DNA of 64,000 nucleotides from Actinomycetes bacterium (GCA_023461275.1 JAEYMI010000093.1:1-64000); one strand, 5' to 3'; numbered from the stretch's first letter, positions 1 through 8,862 are shown. Translations and numbers: made by a program. The notes: generated by a model not told the origin, from the sequence alone.

Positions 1-1588
1 GCTCGATCAGCGGCTTCATGAACCGGAACAACAACGTCAACAGCAGCGTCGCGATGTGCTGACCGTCGACATCGGCATCGGCCATCAACACGATCTTGTG
101 ATACCGCAACTTCGACAGATCGAACTCATCATGGATACCGGTACCGAACGCAGTGATGATCGACTGCACCTCAGCGTTTTTCAGCACCCGATCGATACGG
201 GCCTTCTCGACGTTGATGATCTTGCCGCGAATCGGCAGGATCGCCTGATACATCGAATCACGACCCGACTTGGCCGAACCACCGGCCGAGTCACCCTCGA
301 CGATGAAGATCTCGCTGCGCTCGGCGTCGCTACTGCGACAATCGGCGAGCTTGCCCGGCAGGCCACCCAGCGTTCCGGCGGTCTTGCGGCGCACCAACTC
401 TCGGGCCTTACGCGCCGCGGACCTGGCTTGCGCCGACGCCGCGGCCTTGGTCAGAATCACCTTGGCCTCAGCCGGGTTGGCGTCGAACCATGTACTGATG
501 TGTTCGTGGCAGGCTTTCTGAACGAAGGAGCGGATCTCGCTGTTGCCGAGTTTGGTCTTGGTCTGCCCTTCGAACTGCGGGTCGGCGATCTTCACCGAGA
601 CGATGGCGGCAAGTCCTTCGCGGATGTCGTCGCCGGTGAGGTTGGCGTCTTTGTCCTTGAGTACCTTGAGGGTTCGGGCGTACTTGTTGACCACGGTGGT
701 CAGCGCGGCGCGGAAGCCTTCTTCGTGGGTGCCGCCCTCATGGGTGTTGATCGTGTTGGCGAACGTGTGCACCGACTCGGAATAGCCCGAGTTCCACTGC
801 ATCGCGACCTCCACCTCGTGGCCGGTGCCCTTGGCGGTGAACCCGACGACTGAGGTGTGAATCGGCTGCTTGGTGCGGTTGAGGTGCTTGATGTAGTCGA
901 CGAGACCGTCGGGATAGCAGTACTCGATGTGCTCATCGGTACGCGCGTCGTGGAGGGTGAGGATGAGTCCCCGGTTGAGGAAGGCCATCTCCTGCAGACG
1001 CCGGCCGACGGTCTCCGCGGAGAAGTCGGTGGTCTCGAAGACGTCGGCATCCGGCCAGAACCGGACGGTGGTTCCGGTGGCGTCGGTGCGTTCGGCCTGC
1101 TCCAGCGAACCGGGTACGGAGCGTAGATAGGTTTGGCGCCAACGGTAATCGTCGCGACTGACTTCGACGTCGAGCCGGGTGGAGAGCGCGTTGACGACCG
1201 ATACGCCGACGCCGTGCAGGCCACCTGACACCGCATAGGCCCCGCCCTCGACGTCGAACTTGCCGCCGGCGTGTAGTTGGGTCATCACCACTTCGAGGGT
1301 GGGAATTCCACTGGCGTGCATCGCGACCGGGATACCGCGGCCGTCGTCGCGGACCTCGGCACTGGCGTCGTCATGCAGGATCACATCGACGCGGGTGGCG
1401 TGCCCGGCCATCGCCTCGTCGACACCGTTGTCGATGACCTCCCACAGCATGTGGTGCAGGCCGCGGACACTGGTCGATCCGATGTACATGCCGGGGCGCT
1501 TGCGGACCACGTCGAGGCCTTCGAGCACGGTGATGGACTGTGCCCCATAGGAATCCGATGTCATGGGAATCTCCGGAGCCGTCGTCAT
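1..1588 (-). CDS. Type II DNA topoisomerase ATPase subunit, GyrB-type paralogue (partial, C-terminus beyond window)
   Basis: About 529 N-terminal residues of a GyrB/ParE-family subunit, which hydrolyses ATP and partners a GyrA-like cleavage subunit. Visible GHKL motifs are WEVIDNGVDEAMAGH, DDGRGIP and GGLHGVGVSVVN. The TOPRIM motifs are EGDSAGGSAKSGRD and ADADVDGQH. The ATG at 1588 overlaps the TGA of the upstream formylglycine-generating enzyme (ATGA), so translation is probably coupled. The protein is close to mycobacterial GyrB but lacks the roughly 35-residue insertion that M. tuberculosis GyrB carries after its LTINLTDERV segment. Chromosomal gyrB normally follows dnaA-dnaN-recF. Here the neighbours differ and the origin-proximal block lies some 50-60 kb away. 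A second topoisomerase resembling M. smegmatis TopoN (partner TopoM) is therefore more likely than the housekeeping gyrase, but this is inference. Confidence 0.85.
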   Translation of the reverse strand, partial: MTTAPEIPMTSDSYGAQSITVLEGLDVVRKRPGMYIGSTSVRGLHHMLWEVIDNGVDEAMAGHATRVDVILHDDASAEVRDDGRGIPVAMHASGIPTLEVVMTQLHAGGKFDVEGGAYAVSGGLHGVGVSVVNALSTRLDVEVSRDDYRWRQTYLRSVPGSLEQAERTDATGTTVRFWPDADVFETTDFSAETVGRRLQEMAFLNRGLILTLHDARTDEHIEYCYPDGLVDYIKHLNRTKQPIHTSVVGFTAKGTGHEVEVAMQWNSGYSESVHTFANTINTHEGGTHEEGFRAALTTVVNKYARTLKVLKDKDANLTGDDIREGLAAIVSVKIADPQFEGQTKTKLGNSEIRSFVQKACHEHISTWFDANPAEAKVILTKAAASAQARSAARKARELVRRKTAGTLGGLPGKLADCRSSDAERSEIFIVEGDSAGGSAKSGRDSMYQAILPIRGKIINVEKARIDRVLKNAEVQSIITAFGTGIHDEFDLSKLRYHKIVLMADADVDGQHIATLLLTLLFRFMKPLIE

Positions 1589-2610
1589 GAGGAGGCCTCC
1601 TGCCGGATGATGCAGCGGAACCCGATGTGTCCGGTGGCGGCGTCTTCGGTGTGACTCTGCCGGGCGGATGGCCGGTAGCGCCGGCAATAGTTGGGTGCGC
1701 ACAGGTGTGAGCCGCCCTTGATGGTGCGTCGTGCGAAGCTCTCGACGCCGAAGCCGGTTTCGATGGCCGCGTCCTGCACGGGATTTCGCGGAATGCAGCA
1801 GCTCTTGGCCGGAGCCACGTTGCGGCCACCGGCGGCGTGATCGGGGGTGTAGTAGTCGACGGTCCACTGCCAGACGTTGCCGGCCATGTCGTAGAGGCCG
1901 TACCCATTCGCCTTGTAGCGGCCGACCGGTGAGGTTCCGGCGTAGCCGTCCTCTTCGGTGTTCTGCCAGGGGAATTCGCCCTGCCAGACGTTGCCGCCGG
2001 GGCGTCCGTTCGGCTCGAACTCGTCGCCCCACACGTAGGGCTTGCGGTCCAGGCCGCCACGTGCGGCGAACTCCCACTCGGCTTCGGTGGGCAGTTCTTT
2101 GCCCGCCCACTGCGCGTAGGCGAGGGCGTCGGCGTAGGCGATGTGCACGACCGGATGCCGATTACGTTCTCCGACATCACTTCCCGGACCTTCGGGATGG
2201 CGCCAGCTGGCGCCGGGTACGTAGGTCCACCACCGTCGGAAGTCGTCGAGCGGCACCGGTCCCGGGGGCGGTGTGAACACCATCGAACCCGGCACCAGGA
2301 GGTCCGGATCGGCGTCGGGGTAGTCGGCGGGATCGGGGGTGCGTTCGGCGATGGTGACGTATCCGGTGTCGCGGACGAAGCGGCGGAACTCGGCGACGGT
2401 CACGTGGTGGACGTCCATCCAGAATCCGTCGACGCGCACCTCGTGTACCGGTCGCTCCTCGGGGTAGAAGTCCTCGGAACCCATCCAGAACGTGCCGCCC
2501 GGAATGTAGGCCATGCCTTTGGGCGCACGGGCCGGATTCACGGGTGTCTGAACCGACGACGCGGCGGCCGGTGAGGCGTCGGTGCGGACCGTGGGGGTGT
2601 CGACGAACAT
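1585..2610 (-). CDS. Formylglycine-generating enzyme (sulfatase-modifying factor, FGE)
   Basis: A 341-residue FGE/SUMF1-family protein (sulfatase-modifying domain, C-type-lectin-like fold). FGEs use copper and oxygen to oxidise the cysteine of a C-x-P-x-R motif in sulfatases to formylglycine. Family hallmarks are GGTFWMGSED near the N-terminus, LPTEAEWEFAARGG, GGNVWQGEFPW, AGNVWQW and the C-terminal GGSHLCAPNYCRRYRP. The last contains the Cys-x4-Cys pair that forms the active site in characterised bacterial FGEs. A KSCCIPRNP segment is also present. There is no signal peptide, so it should act in the cytoplasm. It is the first gene of a two-gene unit with the topoisomerase subunit, and no sulfatase is encoded in this window. 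The function is well supported; its physiological substrate is unknown. Confidence 0.93.
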   Translation of the reverse strand: MFVDTPTVRTDASPAAASSVQTPVNPARAPKGMAYIPGGTFWMGSEDFYPEERPVHEVRVDGFWMDVHHVTVAEFRRFVRDTGYVTIAERTPDPADYPDADPDLLVPGSMVFTPPPGPVPLDDFRRWWTYVPGASWRHPEGPGSDVGERNRHPVVHIAYADALAYAQWAGKELPTEAEWEFAARGGLDRKPYVWGDEFEPNGRPGGNVWQGEFPWQNTEEDGYAGTSPVGRYKANGYGLYDMAGNVWQWTVDYYTPDHAAGGRNVAPAKSCCIPRNPVQDAAIETGFGVESFARRTIKGGSHLCAPNYCRRYRPSARQSHTEDAATGHIGFRCIIRQEASS

Positions 2611-2644
2611 GCAGATGATGCTGCCAACGAATCAGCGGGCCCGC

Positions 2645-2675
2645 GTTACCCTGCGTGTTACGCCACCTGTAACAC
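2645..2675. promoter_or_regulatory. Three GTTAC/GTAAC half-sites upstream of the FGE-topoisomerase operon
   Basis: GTTAC occurs at 2645-2649 and 2657-2661, and GTAAC at 2669-2673, so half-sites recur every 12 bp. The inner pair forms a perfect inverted repeat, GTGTTAC (2655-2661) and GTAACAC (2669-2675), with a 7-bp spacer. It lies about 45-65 bp upstream of the FGE start, where an operator would be expected. Which regulator binds is unknown. Related GTTAC half-sites occur beside the TetR gene at 47177. Confidence 0.45.
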
Positions 2676-2703
2676 CGGCTAATGAGCAGGTCAGCGCGTG
2701 GTA

Positions 2704-2732
2704 GGTGGCGAAATTGGTCTGGTTCCGCCACC
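2704..2732 (-). terminator. Possible weak hairpin after the DUF429 gene
   Basis: GGTGGCG (2704-2710) and CGCCACC (2726-2732) form a 7-bp stem around a 15-nt loop, about 30 bp past the DUF429 stop codon. No T-tract follows in the minus direction, so this could equally be a regulatory site for the next operon. Confidence 0.3.
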
Positions 2733-2763
2733 TTTCTGGCGTTAGTCGATCCTTGACTCCGGG

Positions 2764-3492
2764 TCAGGGCAGGTCATCGAGGTCGCCGGTGGGCACGTGA
2801 ATCCACCCTTCGCGCACCGCGACGGGTCGGGTTCTCGAGTCCGGAAGATGCGTCCGGCCGAGGGCCGCGGCGCGGGCGATGAGTGCGGTGATGACGGCGT
2901 CGAAGGCGTTGTCGTCAGCGATCAGTTGATCGCGGTGGTCGGTGAGATCCAGCCACGGGGCGTGCTCGTTGAGCGACGCATACAGCGCTTCGAGTTCAGT
3001 CCGTCGAGTCCGCCCCTTGTAGCCGCGCGAGACCAGACCCCACTGTTTCAGCGCCGCGGCCGGATAAGCTTCGACGGCCCACCCGTCGACCCGGTCGGTG
3101 ATGCCGAGGTCGGCCAGCAGGCCGGCACATCGGAAGGCGACGTGCGCGATCTGGTCGGCTGACACACTCAGCGGCCGTCCCTGCCCGGCCTCCATGACGG
3201 CGAAGTCGGTTCGACGGTAGGCAAGCGGTCGTCGATTGGCGATCTCGTCGAGCTGTTGATCCGCATTGAGGGTGCCGCTGCGCTGTGCCACCACGAAATC
3301 GACGAAGTCGTCGGGCCATCCGAACGGCGCGTCGATGCCACAGCGCTCTACTCCGGACACCATCTCCCGGATCCGTGCGTCGTCGGCCGGCATGGCAAGG
3401 TCGACGAGCCGCGCTGTCCCGTTGGACCACTCGAGGACCGCGACCGCGGTATGGACCGGCGATGCGGCCAGGTCCACGCCCGCGGTGCGCAT
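2764..3492 (-). CDS. DUF429-family protein
   Basis: A 242-residue protein with the features of DUF429 (predicted RNase-H-like nuclease fold). It starts with a G-V-D-L-A segment (residues 5-9) and has CGIDAPFGWPDDF, a YRRTD motif near residue 92, WAVEAYPAA, and DDNAFDAVITALIA near the C-terminus. The acidic residues in these segments are where an RNase-H-like metal site would be, but no enzymatic activity has been assigned with certainty. It lies 20 bp downstream of the TrpB2 gene on the same strand and could be cotranscribed with it. Confidence 0.8.
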   Translation of the reverse strand: MRTAGVDLAASPVHTAVAVLEWSNGTARLVDLAMPADDARIREMVSGVERCGIDAPFGWPDDFVDFVVAQRSGTLNADQQLDEIANRRPLAYRRTDFAVMEAGQGRPLSVSADQIAHVAFRCAGLLADLGITDRVDGWAVEAYPAAALKQWGLVSRGYKGRTRRTELEALYASLNEHAPWLDLTDHRDQLIADDNAFDAVITALIARAAALGRTHLPDSRTRPVAVREGWIHVPTGDLDDLP

Positions 3493-3512
3493 CGGCTGAG
3501 AGTGGCGGTGAC

Positions 3513-4814
3513 TCAGAACTTTCCGTCAAGGAAGTCGGCGTAAGCGGGCAGATCGAGCTGGCCGTGGCCGGACAGGCCGATCACCACGACCTGCTCTTTG
3601 TCGCTATCGGCGACGTGCTGCGCGCACACCGCGATCGCGTGCGTGGACTCCGGAGCCGGCACGATTCCCTGTGCGCGGGCGAACTGCACACCGGCGGCGA
3701 AGGCGTCGTGCTGGGAGATGGCGACACCGTCGACGAGTCCGAGTTCCACCGTATGGCTCAGCGCGGGCGCCATGCCGTGGTAGCGCAGTCCGCCTGCGTG
3801 GATGGGGTCGGGCACGAAATCCATTCCCAGCGTGTGCATTTTGAGCAGTGGTGTCAGGCCTGCGACGTCACCGTGGTCGTAGCGGTACTCGCCCTGGGTG
3901 ATCGACGGGCACGCGGCCGGCTCGGCGGCGATCACGCGCGGGTTGGACCGGCCATGGATCTTCTCCCGCAGGAACGGGAACGACAGCCCAGCCAGGTTCG
4001 AACCGCCACCGGCACAACCGAATACGATGTCGGCGCCGTTCGGCTCCACCGCGTTGAGTTGTTCGACGGCTTCCTGCCCGATGACACTCTGGTGCAGCAC
4101 AACGTGATTGAGCACGCTGCCGAGTGCGTAGCGGGTGTCGTCGTTCTTCGCGGCCACCTCGACGGCCTCGCTGACCGCCATGCCGAGGCTGCCGGTGGTG
4201 TTGGGGTCCTTCGCAAGCATCGCGCGGCCGGACTCGGTGAGATCCGAGGGGCTCGGGTGGATCGTGCCGCCGTAGGTCTTGATCAGGTAACCGCGGTAGG
4301 GCTTGGAGTCGTAGGAGGCGCGGACCTGCCATACCTCGACGTCGATGCCGAACTGCGCACCGGCAAACGCCAGCGCACTCCCCCACTGTCCCGCTCCGGT
4401 TTCGGTGGTGAGCTTCCGCACGCCGTCGACGCTGTTGTAATACGCCTGCGCGACAGCCGAATTGGTCTTGTGACTGCCGACCGGGCTGACGCCCTCGTAC
4501 TTGACGTAGATGCGCGCCTTGGTGTTCAGGGCCTCCTCGAACTTCCGGGCCCGGATCAGCGGCGACGGCCGCCAGATCTGGTAGATCTCGCGCACCGCCT
4601 CGGGGATCTCGACGTAGGTCTCGGTGGTCACTTCCTGGGCGATCAGCCCGGCCGGGAAGAGGGCCGCGAGGTCGTCGGGTCCGACGGGTTCCTTGGTGCC
4701 CGGATGCAGGTGCGGCGGGATCGGACTGTCGAGTTCGGCCGCGAGGTTGTACCAGTGCGTCGGCACCCCGACGGTGATCAGATCAGGGTTACCGGCGTCT
4801 ACGTGCATCGTCAT
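3513..4814 (-). CDS. TrpB2-type tryptophan synthase beta-like protein
   Basis: A 433-residue PLP enzyme of the TrpB2 group, longer than the roughly 400-residue TrpB1 that partners TrpA. The PLP-binding lysine is K116 in GSHKTNSA, the catalytic glutamate is in ETGAGQWG, and the cofactor phosphate loop is GCAGGGSNLAG. Family knowledge says TrpB2 can make tryptophan from indole and serine, or act as a stand-alone indole-salvage or phosphoserine-using enzyme. No trpA, trpC or other trp gene is nearby, which fits the stand-alone role. The start is one of two closely spaced ATG codons (4814 and 4808). Confidence 0.9.
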   Translation of the reverse strand: MTMHVDAGNPDLITVGVPTHWYNLAAELDSPIPPHLHPGTKEPVGPDDLAALFPAGLIAQEVTTETYVEIPEAVREIYQIWRPSPLIRARKFEEALNTKARIYVKYEGVSPVGSHKTNSAVAQAYYNSVDGVRKLTTETGAGQWGSALAFAGAQFGIDVEVWQVRASYDSKPYRGYLIKTYGGTIHPSPSDLTESGRAMLAKDPNTTGSLGMAVSEAVEVAAKNDDTRYALGSVLNHVVLHQSVIGQEAVEQLNAVEPNGADIVFGCAGGGSNLAGLSFPFLREKIHGRSNPRVIAAEPAACPSITQGEYRYDHGDVAGLTPLLKMHTLGMDFVPDPIHAGGLRYHGMAPALSHTVELGLVDGVAISQHDAFAAGVQFARAQGIVPAPESTHAIAVCAQHVADSDKEQVVVIGLSGHGQLDLPAYADFLDGKF

Positions 4815-4877
4815 GCGGACACTCTATGCTCCCGGTCGGTGCTCCATATACCTGTCCGGGAGACCGAAGAGTCTCGC

Positions 4878-5558
4878 TCAATCCGCTCGGTTCGCGCGCC
4901 GATACTCCTGCCGCGGCCGACCCGCAGACCCGTAGCGCAGGGACATCACCAGCTTCCCCGAACCCACCAGATTCGCCAGGTGACGGCGGGCCGTGGGGGC
5001 GGCGATGCCAACGGCATCGGATACCTGGTCGGCGAACAGCACCGCACCGTCGGAGAACAGTTCCAGGATGCGTTGCTCGGTCGGCGACCCGCCGGGCTCA
5101 CTTCGTTCGGAATGGCGCGTACCGAACCGCAGCGCGGACAATGCGTCGTCAGCAGCCCGTTGATCGACGTGATCAGCGGCCAGCACTCGCCGATACTGCG
5201 CGTAACCCGCCAGACGTCGGGCAAGTTCACGGTCGTCGAACGGCTTGATCAGGTACGCGAGTGCACCCGCCCGGGTCGCGGCCCGTACCGCGCGAGCATC
5301 GGTCTCGGCGCCGACGATGAAGCAGTCACACGGGATCTGTGCGACCAGGTCGATACCGGATCCGTCGGGCAGGTAGACATCGAGCAGTGCGAGATCGATG
5401 TCGGGATGAGCGTCGATCTCCGCACGCGCCTGCGCCACCGTGCCGGCCGTCGCCACCACATGAAAGCCATTCAACGACTCCACAATTTGAGAATGCAGAG
5501 CCGCCACGCGGAAATCGTCGTCGACGATCAACACGCCGATCGAGCTGATGTCACTCAT
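4878..5558 (-). CDS. CitB/DcuR-type response regulator
   Basis: A 226-residue response regulator. The receiver domain covers residues 7-125, with the acidic pocket VDDD and the predicted phospho-Asp D60 in LALLDVYLPDG. The C-terminal DNA-binding region ends in a winged-helix-like segment (SDAVGIAAPTARRHLANL). This arrangement is typical of regulators of C4-dicarboxylate or citrate uptake. The ATG at 5558 overlaps the 3' end of the sensor kinase by 8 nt. A 40-codon longer reading frame exists upstream but lies entirely inside the kinase gene. It probably regulates the adjacent transporter. Confidence 0.9.
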   Translation of the reverse strand: MSDISSIGVLIVDDDFRVAALHSQIVESLNGFHVVATAGTVAQARAEIDAHPDIDLALLDVYLPDGSGIDLVAQIPCDCFIVGAETDARAVRAATRAGALAYLIKPFDDRELARRLAGYAQYRRVLAADHVDQRAADDALSALRFGTRHSERSEPGGSPTEQRILELFSDGAVLFADQVSDAVGIAAPTARRHLANLVGSGKLVMSLRYGSAGRPRQEYRRANRAD

Positions 5559-7203
5559 CGTCTCGTGGCCCCTGTTCTGCGTACTCACGCTCGGTTTCCT
5601 GCAGCGTTGCGGGCAGGTTCGCGACAAAGATCGCTCCGGTGCCATCTCCACCGGCGTCGGCGATGCGGATGTCACCACCGATTCGACGGGCGAGCTGGCG
5701 TGCGATCGCCAGACCCATCCCCCGGCCGCCCGGCACGCCGGAGTCCGGCTTGCTGGTCACGCCTTCCTCGAAAATCGATTCCGGATCGTCGACGCGCACG
5801 CCGGCTCCGGAATCGCTGACAGTGATCCACAGCGCGTCGGCATCGGTGACCAGTTCGACCTCAATCATCATGGCGCCGTCCGGATTCGAGAAGGTGGCGT
5901 CGATCGCGTTGTCGATCAGGTTACCCAGGACGGTGGTGACCACTACCGGCTCGGCCAGCGTGCCACGCACCCAGGTCTGCGGACCGAGTTGCAGCGTGAC
6001 ATTCCGCTCCCGGGCGTGGGCCGCCTTGGCGTCGAGAAATGCGTGCAGATGCGGTTCATCGACGTTTTCCAGCCCGGCAAGTCGCGACCCGGTACCCGAC
6101 AGCCCGGTCAGTTCGTCGAGGTAGGCGCGCGCCTCTTCGGCGTGACCGTGTCTCAACAATCCTGCCAGGACGTGCATTCGGTTGGCCGTTTCATGCCGCT
6201 GCGCCCGCAGCGCCGCGCTCATCGATTTGATGGAATCCACTTCACGTGCCAGACGTTCGACGTCGGTACGGTCGATGACCGACAGCACCATCCCGAGATC
6301 GCGCCCGTCGGCCGACACCCGATGCGACGACACCAGCACCACCTTGTCGCCGACCATCGCCGCGACCGGGTCGTCGGTCGGGGTCTCGAGCACGTCGATG
6401 ATCCTCGGCGTCAACCCGATGTCGGCGACGTTGGTGCCGATCGGCGCAGTGATGTCCAGCAGTCCTCGTGCGGTTTCGTTGACCACGCGGACCACGCCGT
6501 CGGGATCGACGGCCAGCACCCCGTCGGCCATCGCATGCAGCACCGCCCCTTGCTCACGGACCAGTTCGGCGAGCTCATCGGGCTGCAGACCAAGAGTGAG
6601 CCGTTGCCAGCGTCGGGCCAGCAACAGCGACCCGACGGCTCCCACGGCGAGTGCGGTCAACGCGACGAGAATCAACGTGAGAATGCTGTTCCGGGTGTCG
6701 GCGTCGGCACGTCGGGTCGAGACACCGACGCTGACCAGACCGACGACCCTGCCCGCGTCGTCGAAGACCGGCACCTTCGCGCGCACCGAGTCACCCAACG
6801 TGCCTCGATCGGTCGTCAGATCCACCTCGCCACCGAGAGCTCGACGCGGGTCGGTCGAAACGTGCTTTCCGACCTCCGCGTCCTCCGGGTGGGCCAGACG
6901 GATGCCGTCGCGGTTGGCGATCACGACGAACAAAGCACCGGTACGTGCGCGAACGGCGTTGGCCTGCCGCTGAACCGGGCCACCGACAAGTTGTGCGCGG
7001 TCGAGGCCGGTGCCCTGGGCAGTGACGACCTCGGTACGGATGTCGGTATCGGCGGACACCGACTGCGCGATCGCCAGTGCGCGTTGGGCGTACTCGTCAC
7101 GGATGCGATCGTCGGCGCCGTTGATGACATACCCGAAACCGACGCCGAGGCTGACCGCGAGGATGGCGAGTTGCAGGAGCAGGACCTGCGTTCGCAATCG
7201 CAT
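5551..7203 (-). CDS. CitA/DcuS-type sensor histidine kinase
   Basis: A 550-residue membrane sensor. TM1 is at about residues 7-27, followed by an extracytoplasmic Cache/PAS-like sensor to about 170, which ends in VGLVSVGVSTRR. TM2 is at about 174-196 and a cytoplasmic PAS domain at about 215-315. The phospho-acceptor is H337 in RAQRHETANRMH, and the HATPase has NLIDNAIDA and GRGMGLAI. This is the architecture of citrate/fumarate sensors. It lies between the transporter (76-bp gap) and its response regulator (overlap), so the three genes form an uptake operon with its own sensor. The ligand is probably citrate or another di/tricarboxylate. Confidence 0.92.
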   Translation of the reverse strand: MRLRTQVLLLQLAILAVSLGVGFGYVINGADDRIRDEYAQRALAIAQSVSADTDIRTEVVTAQGTGLDRAQLVGGPVQRQANAVRARTGALFVVIANRDGIRLAHPEDAEVGKHVSTDPRRALGGEVDLTTDRGTLGDSVRAKVPVFDDAGRVVGLVSVGVSTRRADADTRNSILTLILVALTALAVGAVGSLLLARRWQRLTLGLQPDELAELVREQGAVLHAMADGVLAVDPDGVVRVVNETARGLLDITAPIGTNVADIGLTPRIIDVLETPTDDPVAAMVGDKVVLVSSHRVSADGRDLGMVLSVIDRTDVERLAREVDSIKSMSAALRAQRHETANRMHVLAGLLRHGHAEEARAYLDELTGLSGTGSRLAGLENVDEPHLHAFLDAKAAHARERNVTLQLGPQTWVRGTLAEPVVVTTVLGNLIDNAIDATFSNPDGAMMIEVELVTDADALWITVSDSGAGVRVDDPESIFEEGVTSKPDSGVPGGRGMGLAIARQLARRIGGDIRIADAGGDGTGAIFVANLPATLQETEREYAEQGPRDDE

Positions 7204-7279
7204 GCGATCAGCCTAGGACGTGGGTGGCCGGCGGTGTCCGAATCAGAACGATGACCTTCAATCCGGATCAGCCTGGCGA

Positions 7280-8740
7280 TCAGAACGGAATGGCACCGAC
7301 GACGACCCCGACGACCAGCATGACCAGCGACACCACCGCGGCCCGCCACAACACCTTCTTGTGGTGATCGGCCAAGGTGACACCGGCCAGCGCGACCAGC
7401 AACAGAATGGCAGGCACCAACGGGGACTGCATGTGGAACGTCTGGCCGGTGATCGACGCGCGCGCCATCTCCGCCGGGTCGATGCCGTAGCGCGTTGCGG
7501 TCTCCGAAAGTACCGGCAGCACACCGTAATAGAAGGCATCGTTGCTCATCAGGAAGGTCAACGGAATCGACAGGATACCGACGATGACAGCCAGGTGCGG
7601 ACCCATCGACGGCGGAATCCCGTCGGCCAGCCAGTGGGCGATGGCCTCGACCATGCCCGTCCCGCTGAACACGCCGGTCAGCACGGCCGCCGCCAACACC
7701 ATCGCCACCACCGAGACGATGCTCGAGCTGTGCCGGGTGATGGCCTCCTGCTGATCCTTGATATGGGGGAAGTTGATGGCCAGCGCGAGGGCCGCAAAGA
7801 TCATGAACAGCACGGGGATCGCGACGATGTCGGCGCCGAGGACGGCCAGGAGTGCGATGGTGAGCGCGGCGTTCACCCAGAACAGCTTGGGGCGCAGGGT
7901 CTTCCGGGTGGGGTCGAGGACACCGGTGAAGGTCGTTTCGCCGTTCTCGTTCACCTCGTCGTAGCCGTGGGACCCAGCGATTTCATCGGAGGAGTCGTCC
8001 GACGACCCGGTTCCCGACGATCCACCGGTATGTGCTCCGGTGTTGGAACCGCCGCCGGATGCGCCGCCGCCTGCCGCGACCAGAACCTCGTCGGCCGGCA
8101 TCAAAATCGATTCGCGAACCGTCAGCGTGCCGATGCGACGTCGTTCCAGCACGCCGAGGTGGAAGGCGAAGAGCAATACCACGATCAACGCGGCGGCCAG
8201 CGCAGGAAGCATCGGGACGAACACGTCGTTGGTGTCGATCTTCAACGCACTGGCCGCGCGGGCGGTCGGCCCGCCCCACGGGAGAATGTTCATGGTGCCG
8301 TTGGCCAATCCGGCGACAACGGTGAGCACGACGGGACTGACACCGATCTTCAGGTACAGCGGCAGCAGGGCCGCGGTGGTGATGATGAAGGTGGTGGAGC
8401 CGTCGCCGTCCAGGGAGACCACCATCGCAAGGACCGCGGTACCGACGACCAACCGGGCGGGGTCGTTGCCGACCAGCCGAATCACCTTTCGCACAATGGG
8501 ATCGAAGAGTCCGACGTCGATCATGATGCCGAAGAAGATGATCGCGAAGAACAACATCGCCGCGGTCGGTGCGAGCTCTTTGATGCCGTCCTTGATCATG
8601 TCGCTGATGTCGAGGCCGGCGCCGGCGAACAGCCCGAAGGCCACCGGTACCAGGATGAGGGCCACCACGGGAGTGGCACGTTTGGTGATGATGAGGAACA
8701 TGAACGTGGCGACCATCGCCAGTCCGAGTGCTACCAACAT
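7280..8740 (-). CDS. CitMHS-family citrate:cation symporter
   Basis: A 486-residue polytopic transporter of the CitMHS family, which import metal-complexed citrate with protons. It begins directly with a membrane segment and carries conserved-looking SLDGDGSTTFIITT and ANGTMNILPWGGPTARAAS. The C-terminal half has LMSNDAFYYGVLPVLSETA. A Gly/Ser/Thr-rich acidic cytoplasmic loop lies near residues 225-250. It is the first gene of the operon with the sensor kinase and response regulator. Substrate specificity (Mg- or Ca-citrate, or another tricarboxylate) cannot be read from the sequence. Confidence 0.92.
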   Translation of the reverse strand: MLVALGLAMVATFMFLIITKRATPVVALILVPVAFGLFAGAGLDISDMIKDGIKELAPTAAMLFFAIIFFGIMIDVGLFDPIVRKVIRLVGNDPARLVVGTAVLAMVVSLDGDGSTTFIITTAALLPLYLKIGVSPVVLTVVAGLANGTMNILPWGGPTARAASALKIDTNDVFVPMLPALAAALIVVLLFAFHLGVLERRRIGTLTVRESILMPADEVLVAAGGGASGGGSNTGAHTGGSSGTGSSDDSSDEIAGSHGYDEVNENGETTFTGVLDPTRKTLRPKLFWVNAALTIALLAVLGADIVAIPVLFMIFAALALAINFPHIKDQQEAITRHSSSIVSVVAMVLAAAVLTGVFSGTGMVEAIAHWLADGIPPSMGPHLAVIVGILSIPLTFLMSNDAFYYGVLPVLSETATRYGIDPAEMARASITGQTFHMQSPLVPAILLLVALAGVTLADHHKKVLWRAAVVSLVMLVVGVVVGAIPF

Positions 8741-8825
8741 GTCGTACTCATTTCTTCAGTCCGTTCCGAGAGCGAAGGCGACCAAGTGATGGTCGTTACG
8801 TCTGAAGTGTTGAGGTAATGCACGT

Positions 8826-8862
8826 CACAGTCACTGTTGTGAGCCTAAGGCGCATTGTGCGC
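8826..8862. promoter_or_regulatory. Candidate regulator sites upstream of the citrate transporter
   Basis: Two short palindromes lie in the gap before the transporter operon: ACAGTCACTGT at about 8827-8837, and GCGCA/TGCGC at 8850-8862 separated by TTG. The second is followed by another GCGCATT copy. They sit 85-125 bp upstream of the transporter start and are candidate sites for the operon's own response regulator. The region also separates the divergent YczE-like gene. Confidence 0.35.

Noticed and set aside
1..1588. Housekeeping gyrB beside the origin
   Set aside because: Upstream is FGE rather than recF, and the origin-proximal pcnA-to-cwlM block is about 50-60 kb away on the other side. 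A paralogue fits better, though the rest of the genome would settle it.
3285..5819. An 844-residue open frame on the plus strand
   Set aside because: It runs antisense through DUF429, trpB2 and the response regulator, has no recognisable domain, and is the usual result of high-GC third-position bias.
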